The position numbers and the translations under genes were made by a program. Of a stretch of 64,000 nt of DNA, positions 56,700 through 64,000 are shown piece after piece. A model generated the notes under the pieces. That model saw only the letters and a list, made by a program, of their open reading frames with translations. It was not told the origin of the DNA and did not search any database. Where the stretch lies: NCBI RefSeq assembly GCF_022539665.2, contig NC_081332.1, positions 4,125,884-4,189,883 of the forward strand, read 5' to 3'. Numbering within the stretch: the first letter of the stretch is position 1; every line of letters begins with the position of its first letter. The stretch is from Daphnia carinata. Its lineage: Eukaryota; Arthropoda; Branchiopoda; Diplostraca; Daphniidae.

Positions 56700-57196
56700 A
56701 TTTCATCATAGATATTATTGTTAACCATAATTGTGGTTGGACAGCTCATCACTAGACTTTGTATTCATCGACCCTCTATGACAGTCTGTGCCTTCCAAAA
56801 AATTTTCGTGAACAAAGGCACATCTTGCATAATATGCGTCATGGTTCCCTTCACTCCTCTTTAGATCGTGCATTCCCCCGAAAATTGTTTTTCCTAAATT
56901 TTGAATGCCAATTTATCCTGTTAGTAAAAAAAAAAGAATGGCCCCTTTATTCCATCAAAACCTTGTGATGTTTAACCACCTATTTTCTTCTGGAGATTGC
57001 GATCCCTCTATATCTTGCGTGAAATACAATTTAGTTGATGCGGTGAAAAAAAAAATAGAATAATGCAAATAATTTTATATCGCGCATTTGTTGGAACGCC
57101 CAAGAAAAATGTACAACAGGTAAGTGAAACTAACTTTTTAACACATTAAAAGATATAAAAGAAAACACATGAGTTCATTTTTAAAATATTTATAGA
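56700..57196. other. Convergent 3' flanks of the dynamin-like and SLC12 genes
   Basis: About 500 bp between opposite-strand stop codons, AT-rich with A runs. It should hold both 3' ends. No other feature was seen. Confidence 0.45.
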
Positions 57197-59248
57197 TCAA
57201 GAATAAAAAGTGAGGACAGATGTGTGGTTGCCACGGACTAGGAGGAAAGGTGGCATGTTGGCTGTCAGCGTTTCCAACCAACTCATGTAAAGTGGGCCGC
57301 TAACTGTTCCTTTTTGTGGTACCGGCAGCGTCCTGGTAAGGAAATAAAGTTTAATTACTCAATTTGTTTTTGTTTTATGTTTAACTTTCAAAGCAACAAC
57401 TTACATGACAATGAGATTTGCCTGAGTGGAATGCTGCAACAGCAACTCCCTCAACCTCATGAAATTGAAGGTTTTGGGCTTCTCAGCTATCAGCTCCGAC
57501 TCTTTGATGACTGGTGCTGATTGTTGGTAAAGGAAAACATTAAAGCAAGTGAATCCTTTAGACATGCTGAACTTATAACTACCATTGCAATTTTGCATGC
57601 TGGACTCGTCATCTTTACGTACGAATTCGTGCGTCAGAGCGTCGAACCAGGCCTTCGTTTGCGTAGAGGGAGTCTCTGTTAAGTCGGGAATCACGACCAC
57701 ATCCGAAACGAGTATGCGGAATTTACTCAACAATAGTCGCATGCTGAACGAAATCAAAGATATTTACAATTTATGTGTCTGACACGTTGTTTTATAGATA
57801 ACGATCGTACCTTTCTTTCTTGTGGCTTTGCTCCTCATTGACATCTGCCAGGCAGAAAACGCGTAACTTGGAATCGGCCCAGGTAGAACGTGTTGTCAAT
57901 ATGTGGGGCAATAACATAGATAGTCCACCGTCATCGTAGAGCCACCACACATCGATGGTGCCCCGTTTTTGCCTCATACGGAAACGATAGATGCTGTTTT
58001 GCACATCAGGAGACAACTCGTTTCCTTGAGGATCCCTGAGTTTTCACAACGTGAATTATAGTGATACTTTGAAATCAACGTAGCAACTCGTTTGTACTTA
58101 CTTGAACATAACTCGTGTTTTCTTCATATGTTTTTTCTGTGCAGCGGAAATGGCATCACCAGACAAAGATATTTCATTAGGCTGTTGGGGTTTCCTATTT
58201 TCCACTGACTCGTCTGTTAGCCCAGTGTCTATGCTTCCGCTAATTACTGTAAAAAGAAAGTTACGAAACCCTGAAGACTGAGTACAGAACATTAAAATAA
58301 TATTATTACCGAATGGTTTTGAAGAAAGACTGCCGTCAGGTGAATCTGCAAATGAAGGATTGTCAACGCCTTCGCCATTTGTTTTTTTGCTAGCAGAATT
58401 GTTCATGTCGTAGTCCCGAATAATTCCCTCGTAATCGAGTCCTTCTTGAACGCGAAGAATGGCCACGGCAACGTGCATTTCCAAAGCCGTACTACCGAAA
58501 TAAGAAAAACAGCAACGCTTGAGTTTTAGTTAAATTAAACAATCAATAAAGGCTAGTCAACTAACTTGATGGCGACGAAATAGCTTTCAATCTCTTCGTT
58601 GTTGCTAGTACGCCACTCGCTTTGATAGCCAAGCAAAAGGATGTTGGGTCTCATTTTTCCCACTCCTGTAGCCTGTAACAAGGCTCCTACCCCGTTGGCA
58701 AACGATAAATTGTCCACCAGTGAATAAAATGCCTTTGTCTTGTGGGCTCGAAGCCAGTGCAAGGATTTTTTGATGCGATACGAACGATCCTTATGACTTT
58801 GGCGCTCCTAGACAGAATAAAAACATGGACACAATCAGAAACTTGGAAATGGCAAAACATAAATACCTTGAGGACATCGCCGCACACCATCAATGAATTG
58901 TTTTTACAGAGAAGATAGGCAAAGTCGACGAGAGAGGGCCTCATGTTGGGAAGCCCAGTCATAACAAGAATTTGTGGCGTGTAAGTCTTAGTGTGATCGT
59001 CGATATTGCAAAATTGCTGAGCATTAGTAAGTGCCGTTTTGTAAACCTGCACCTGTGTCGACGAACCCCAGTTGACGTCTGAAAAAATTAGGCGTTCTCG
59101 TGAAACAATGCCACATCAAAGAGAATAATCAGTACAAGTAAATCCATTACCTGGTTTACGGTATCTGACTATAAAAAAGAAGGTGAACACTAAGGCACAT
59201 GTCACGAGAGCTGTTGGCCAACTACACATGGCCGCCACAGAGAGACAA
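57197..59248 (-). CDS. SLC12 cation-chloride cotransporter, NKCC-type, C-terminal half (5' partial)
   Basis: Electroneutral Na-K-2Cl-type carrier of the plasma membrane. The first exon in the window (upstream edge about 59248) codes the last membrane segment ([15 protein letters not shown], then [14 protein letters not shown]). The cytoplasmic domain follows, with [51 protein letters not shown], the linker with [11 protein letters not shown], and the hallmark C-terminus [11 protein letters not shown] is at 57197-57199. The [10 protein letters not shown] motif and the ending favour the NKCC/NCC branch over KCC. The exon begins in phase 2 after CTGTAG, so upstream exons are required. None are seen in 59250-64000, which is repeat-filled. 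The N-terminal half must therefore lie past the right edge, or this is a truncated copy. Confidence 0.88.
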
Positions 59249-59259
59249 CTACAGATCGA

Positions 59260-59460
59260 TTTTTAGCCTGGCAAGGCTATTTTTGCCAATTTTAGGCTGG
59301 CAAGGCTTTTTTTGGTGTGCCATTTAGCCCCTTTATAGTACGCATGGCCCTTCTTTTTTCTCTTTTCTTTTCTCTCTTCTTTTTTTCTTTCTTCTTGTTT
59401 TCTCTCTTGAAGGCGTAGAATCTTGCGTCTTGATCTGTTGTAGAAGCTTGCGGAATCCGA
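59260..59460. repeat. Short tandem GGCAAGGC block and polypyrimidine tract
   Basis: TTTTAGCCTGGCAAGGCT is followed 32 bp later by a near copy (TTTTAGGCTGGCAAGGCT). Next is about 70 bp of almost pure C/T (59346-59412). Both lie in the presumed intron of the SLC12 gene. Confidence 0.6.
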
Positions 59461-59514
59461 TGAATCTTGCGTATCTTCAATGAAGATTTGGAGGGAAAGG
59501 GAGGGGGGAAATTG

Positions 59515-59586
59515 GCGGTGTCGGGACTTGAACCCGGGGCCTTCAGAATGCGAAGCGAAGGTGGTAACCACTGGGCCAGGACCGCA
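59515..59586 (-). repeat. tRNA-like sequence (SINE head)
   Basis: On the minus strand it starts GCGGTCCTGGCCCAGTGGTTA (A box) and ends GGGTTCAAGTCCCGACACCGC (B box). Five of seven acceptor pairs can form. The anticodon arm has an oversized loop, so a functional tRNA is unlikely. Open minus frames across it are by-products of the repeat. Confidence 0.65.
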
Positions 59587-59660
59587 CATCTCAAACAAAT
59601 TTATTTTTCATCGACCTTCGTTCTAATACCGGAACTATATAATATGTGACTAATAGTAGT

Positions 59661-59735
59661 ATCGCGCTGTGGTAGGGCGCTGTGGTATAGCACTGAGATC
59701 ATACGTCGACTGTCCGTGTTCGGTTCTTATAGACG
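59661..59735 (+). repeat. Degenerate tRNA-like sequence
   Basis: GCTGTGGTATAGCACTGAG and TGTTCGGTTCTTA stand at A/B-box spacing. It is preceded by a partial duplication of the first block (GCTGTGGTAGGGC). Confidence 0.5.
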
Positions 59736-60092
59736 CCATTGCTTCAAAAAATTTTTATTTATTTTTATAAATGTAAATAAAAAAATAAAATAACCCATTT
59801 TATTTATTTTAGAACAGTATTAAATCGAACACATTTTTAAAGTAATTAACCAGTGCCCGTCAAAGCCAAACAAGTTACCAGAAAAATTTAAATTGGCTAT
59901 GGAAATAAAACCATCGGATTGCCCCATCATATTTGTTTAGTTAAGTAATAAAGATATGGTTTTTTCCAAAAATAATTGTCATCGAACTTTCAACGTTATA
60001 AAGCCTCAAGAGAATCACAGCGTTTCCCAATGAACAGTGTGTTGCTCACCTAGATAACAAAATTGTGTGAGAGGCCTCGGGTTCATCATGTC

Positions 60093-60620
60093 GGATGGAT
60101 GACATGACATTTCTATACTTAATGCGGATTCCCCAGACGGTATTTGATATTTTAAAAATTGAAGTGCATATCTGGGCTCCCTTCTTTTCTGTAGCCCCGT
60201 TTCCCCTTGACTCATAATAAGCCCGTAGTGGGTCATGCCCCTACTGTACGGTATATATAAAAATAACATATACCGAGGTTTGGAGGGCTCTGTGCCGGAA
60301 AGGGGACGTGGGGGTCCGCTTAGTCCGATGATGTGTTCACGGAGGGCGACGTGGCTACCCACAAATCCGAATTAAAGGTTAATCGCTCCAGTAAAAATGT
60401 TCCAAATCTTCAGCTCTTCTTCCGGCTTCTCTTAGTCAATCACCGGGTAATCTCCCTGGTGGGTCAACAAGGCAGTGTCTCCCCCTGCCTGGGTTGATGG
60501 CAACTTTGGAAGGGCTATTATGCCTTTTTAAAGTTGCAAAAATATTTGTATTGTGCAGAGAATTGTCAATAAATTCTTTTTATAAAATTTTTTTTTGCAA
60601 AAGGTTGTTTCTTTCATTGT
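60093..60620 (+). repeat. P repeat, copy 2
   Basis: Same start as copy 1 (GGATGGATGACATGAC) and same series of hairpins. It runs directly into Q copy B, so P-Q-P is arranged like an LTR element here. It differs at several stem bases. CCCGGTG has become CCTGGTG and GTTGAC has become GTTGAT; both still pair through G-T wobbles. A third change (GTAGGGG to GTAGTGG) breaks one pair. Confidence 0.75.
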
Positions 60621-62213
60621 CTGTTTTATCCGTTTTACACAAAAAAAAAAAATGTCGGAAAAAAAAAAATCGCACTTTTTTCTTTTTTTCCGACACGTAG
60701 CCATCTACCGCTCAGACTCGTTACTGGCGTAGGCAATTTCAGTCCATTGGATGCCATTCGCAGTTAGTTCAGTAGCGTGGATGGAGAATAACGCGTGGCT
60801 GGAGGAACAATTGAAAAATGGATAAGATAACACAACAAAAGGATGGTAAGTATAAACATTATTATATTGGTTTTCAATTATTAATTATTGTTTATTAGAT
60901 CAAATTATGAAGCTGCAGGCCCAATTATTGGAACAACACAAAAAAAAGATAACAGCAAAGCTAAGGATGGTAAGGCCTAATACGTAATGATTCTATTTAT
61001 TTGCTTTTATTCATTTGTATTTTGTAGCTCAAATTTTGAGTCTACAAGCTCAGCTAGGGGAAAAGAACAAATTGGAATGGAACAGTTTCCAAACAGTGAA
61101 GGAGGTTTTTCCAAACTCATCCCTAACTGAACATGAGGATGAATTGGCATTAGGCGAACACAGCCAGGTACCTAAACTTTTCAAATAAGAATTCAAAATA
61201 AGTATAGAATTTTAACAAACAATTATTTATTACTTAGTTATTCAGTCTACCACCTGACAGTGTGTTAAAGTTAAATTCTGTTAGTGCTGCACTAAAAGAA
61301 TTGTTAGTAATAAGTCCATGCAGCGAAGGAATTGAACAATTGTGGGACCGTATTTGGGCTGAAAATGGGTGTGGTATGGAAACCCAGAAATAGCACGAGT
61401 TCAACATAAAACATGGATTAGGTACTTTTCGGTTTTTTGTCTATCGAAACAGTATTTTTAATGCTATTATTTTGCATTCACAGAATTCTAGTGGGGGATC
61501 AAGTCAAGTCTAGAAGTGTTACAGGATGGAAGAGTGAGCCTACAGTTGAAAAACGCTGAAAGTGCATTACCATTAAGGTATGAGGTAAAGTAATAGAGTA
61601 TGCAAATTGTCTAATGAGAAGTACCATCTTGTGTGAATGAATCCTGTGTAACAGCAATCCTTTATAGTTCTGTTATAGCTAGAAGCCTCAAATAATTCTG
61701 CTTCTCTTGCTAAAGAACAACTTGTCCTTTACACTCAGAGTGTTGGTGAAGCTGGGTACTTAAATGGCCCTAAAGATGTTTCACTTCACTGGCATTGCAG
61801 CGATGAACATCATACATGGACTCTTTAGGTATGAAAGGAATTTTCTTTCAAAAATTTTTGAATTTATGATGAAGCTTTTCTCCTCCTTTTTGCCAACCAT
61901 GTCTAATCTACAAAAAAAAATTTATCCAATAGGAAAGGATTTTCAGCATACTGGGAACACAACTATCAACAATGCAATATTCTAGGGGTGTTATTTTATC
62001 CTTCAAGAGCCTTATACAATGATTTTCATCTACAATTTGTATGGCCTTTCCCGAGCTTCTGCCAGAAGTTGAATCTATGAGTCATGTAAGTCACATGAGC
62101 AACAACTGAGATGCTTAATGGTGTTGTTTTTCTTTTCTCAGTGTAGGTTAATAGTAACATTGGATCTGAAAAAATTCTTGGTTGGGGCATGACACTGAAT
62201 AAATTGTAATGAT
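60621..62213 (+). repeat. Q repeat, copy B (degraded gene-like unit)
   Basis: Colinear with copy A, including the A-rich left edge, the GTAGCCATCTACCGCTC block and the exon-like pieces. An ATG in block one (MDKITQQKD|) joins QIMKLQAQL and SLQAQL coils, then SFQTVKEVFPNSSLTEHED. Later frames are broken (a TAG follows GMETQK). The three exon-like borders GATG|gtaag...ttag are kept in all copies, which suggests that the ancestor was a spliced gene. Confidence 0.7.
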
Positions 62214-62862
62214 TGGATGGATGACATGATATTTCTATACTTCATTCGGATTCCCGAGACGGTATTTGATATTTAAAAAATTGAAGTGCATATCTGGGCT
62301 CCCTTCCTTTCCGTAGCCCCGTTTCCCCTTGACTCGTAATAAGCCCGTAGGGGGTCATGCCCCTACTGTACGGTATATATAAAAATAACATATACCGAGG
62401 TTTGGAGGGCTCTGGCCGGAAAGGGGACGTGGGGGTCCGCTTAGTCCGATGATGTGTTCACGGAGGGCGACGTGGCTATCCACAAATCCGAACTAAAGGT
62501 TAATCGCTCCAGTAAAAATGTTCCATATCTTCGGCTCTTCTTCCGGCTTCTCTTAGCCAATCACCGGGTAATCTCCCCGGTGGGTCAACAAGGCAGTGTC
62601 TCCCCCTGCCTGGGTTGACGGCAACTTTTGAAAGGGCCATTGTGCCTTTTTAAAGTTGCAAAAATAATTGTAATGTGCAGAGAATTGTCAATAAAATTTT
62701 TTTTATAAAATATTTTTTGCAAAATTCGTTTCTTTCATTGTCTGTATTCGCTGTGTTCACACGTTACACTTTTTATATTTAGCTTGCTTAATTCACCTTT
62801 ATTGTTTTTGTCACCTTTGATGGTAAGCATTGTTTCCATTGGTTTATCGTTTATCTGTAAGT
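62214..62862 (+). repeat. P repeat, copy 3 (left arm of a long inverted repeat)
   Basis: Follows Q copy B exactly as copy 1 follows Q copy A. It retains all four hairpins. With copy 4 it forms an inverted repeat of more than 620 bp per arm, separated by about 510 bp that hold three tRNA-like sequences. Confidence 0.75.
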
Positions 62863-62950
62863 ATTATTTATTACACTCTTTGAATTCTTCAACTTAGATT
62901 CAAGGAACTATCTGGATATTTTATGAAGTAATGTTGTATTTTGTTTTACT

Positions 62951-63016
62951 CGTATGGGAACCGATCCCCAAACATTCAGCGTGCAACGCCGATGCTCTAA
63001 CATTGAGCCACGAGAT
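62951..63016 (-). repeat. tRNA-like sequence (SINE-type)
   Basis: Paralogue of 44692-44755, with minus-strand A box TGGCTCAATGTTAGAGC and B box GGGATCGGTTCCC. Confidence 0.6.
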
Positions 63017-63116
63017 ATATCTAAATATTTTATTATCGCATATCATATGTTATCGTCTAGGATGTTTATGCAGTCTTTCACAAGTATATGTTTATCTTTC
63101 TATTGCTTTTATAAGG

Positions 63117-63182
63117 TTCTTAGTTCTGTGGTAGAGCTTTTATCTGCGATACCTGTTACCCTGGGTTCAAACCTCAGTAGAT
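63117..63182 (+). repeat. tRNA-like sequence (SINE-type)
   Basis: Paralogue of 44853-44922: TAGTTCTGTGGTAGAGC and GGGTTCAAACCTC at tRNA spacing. Confidence 0.6.
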
Positions 63183-63300
63183 GGGTAAAAATGAAGTAGA
63201 ATAATGTAGAAGAGTATAATGCAGAATTGCATTTCAGTTTTATAAGTGTAAATGCAAGTCCACAAGTGACTAGAAAAAAAAGCCAACGTAAAATCATATG

Positions 63301-63365
63301 ATTCGTGGCTCATTGGTAGAGCATCGGCGAGGTATGCCGAACATCCAGGGTTCGATCCCTGGATA
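63301..63365 (+). repeat. Best-formed tRNA-like sequence of the window
   Basis: The D arm GCTC-ATTGGTA-GAGC and the anticodon arm TCGGC-GAGGTAT-GCCGA pair perfectly. The T arm CCAGGG/CCCTGG has a 6-nt loop instead of 7. Position 33 of the anticodon loop is A rather than T, and no acceptor stem forms. A- and B-box sequences are good. It is probably a SINE-type head or a tRNA pseudogene. Confidence 0.6.
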
Positions 63366-63373
63366 ATAATAGA

Positions 63374-64000
63374 ATGCTTACAGATAAACGATAAACCAAT
63401 ACCCGTCACCTTACCATCAAATGTGACAAAGACAAATAAAGCAAAGACAGAAAAAAAATTGATAAATGCAATGTGTGAACAAAGCTAACACAGACAATGA
63501 AAGAAACGAATTTTGCAAAAAACATTTCATAAAAAAAATTTTATTGCCAATTCTCTGCACATTACAATTATTTTTGCAACTTTAAAAAGGCACAATAGCC
63601 CTTTCAAAAGTTGCTGTCAACCCAGGCAGGGGGAGACACTGCCTTGTTGACCCACCGGGGAGATTACCCGGTGATTGGCTAAGAGAAGCCGGAAGAAGAG
63701 CTGAAGATTTGGAACATTTTTACAGGAGCGATTAACCTTTAGTTCGGATTTGTGGGCAGCCACGTCACCCTCCGTGAACACATCATCGGACGAAGCGGCA
63801 CCCCACGTCCCCTTTCCGGCCAGAGCCCTCCAAACCTCGGTATATGTTGTTTTTATATATACCGTACAGTAGGGGCATGACCCCCTACGGGCTTATTATG
63901 AGTCAAGGGGAAACGGGGCTTCAGAAAAGAAGGGAGCCCAGATATGCACTTCAATTTTTTTAATATCAAATACCGTCTGGGGAATCCGAATTAAGTATAG
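63374..64000 (-). repeat. P repeat, copy 4 (inverted, cut by the window edge)
   Basis: Reverse complement of copy 3 from CAGATAAACGATAAACC up to the TATAGAAATG-side end, cut at base 64000. It is very close to copy 1, sharing the GTGCCGCTTCGTCC variant, so it is more related to copy 1 than to its palindromic partner. Confidence 0.75.

Noticed and set aside
59263-59598. Minus-strand frames with Glu/Lys-rich ends
   Set aside because: They translate a tRNA-like repeat head and a polypyrimidine tract.
60015-60362. Minus-strand frame of 115 codons across P copy 2
   Set aside because: Not kept open in the other P copies; P appears to be non-coding.
63301-63365. A functional tRNA gene
   Set aside because: No acceptor stem, a 6-nt T loop, and A at position 33; only the D and anticodon arms pair well.
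44692-63365. A CRISPR-like array of spaced repeats
   Set aside because: The genome is eukaryotic and the units are tRNA-like and diverged, not short identical direct repeats with unique spacers.

Overview
This is a eukaryotic nuclear window with short, intron-dense genes (most introns 60-150 bp with GT-AG ends). The gene set and the secreted-protein families point to an arthropod. A crustacean of the Daphnia kind fits the compact introns and the DM4/12-like tandem family, but that assignment is inference and no species marker was searched.

Layout. 0-4.8 kb: three tandem genes for secreted cysteine-patterned proteins with a dibasic RKKR/RKRR step; the first is cut by the window edge and the third carries a long Gly/Ser/Tyr-rich domain. 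5.4-5.7 kb: a small membrane protein. 7.2-10.2 kb: bifunctional 6-phosphofructo-2-kinase/fructose-2,6-bisphosphatase. 11.9-16.4 kb: 6-phosphofructokinase, the enzyme controlled by the product of the previous gene, with two strictly mutually exclusive exons and two tiny linker exons. 17.6-21.9 kb: CREB-regulated transcription coactivator (CRTC). 23.9-28.3 kb (minus): an EHMT/G9a-type histone H3K9 methyltransferase, divergent from VPS11 (28.8-33.4 kb), whose tail carries four NPF motifs. 34.6-35.3 kb: TAF10. 37.0-38.8 kb: a second PFKFB-derived gene that keeps only the phosphatase domain. 40.2-41.7 kb: NUFIP1-like.

From 42.3 kb the window becomes repeat-rich. A composite repeat (called Q+P here) occurs at 42.3-44.6 and 60.1-64.0 kb, with a partial inverted copy at 49.5-50.2 kb. 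P has four copies and encodes a conserved series of hairpins; two P copies form a long inverted repeat at the right edge. A 23-bp minisatellite lies at 45.6-46.0 kb. A 2.26-kb element with terminal inverted repeats (50.2-52.5 kb) is built from ~350-bp units, each holding a tRNA-like sequence with a GTATCGATAC palindrome (DRE-like core) beside it. Many further tRNA-like sequences flank the P repeats. Two genes interrupt this zone: a dynamin/EHD-like GTPase with two C-terminal membrane segments (52.6-56.7 kb; a pogo/Tigger-like MITE sits in one intron) and the C-terminal half of an SLC12 Na-K-2Cl-type cotransporter (57.2-59.2 kb, minus), whose N-terminal exons are not in the window.

How the genes relate. 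PFKFB, PFK and the phosphatase-only PFKFB paralogue all act on fructose-2,6-bisphosphate control of glycolysis and lie within 32 kb. CRTC, EHMT and TAF10 act in transcription and chromatin; VPS11 and the dynamin-like protein act on endomembranes. The strongest candidates for something undescribed are the tRNA-like/palindrome array, the phosphatase-only PFKFB paralogue, the VPS11 NPF tail, and the frame-enforced exon choice in PFK. Exon edges were set by eye from splice signals, reading frame and family conservation.
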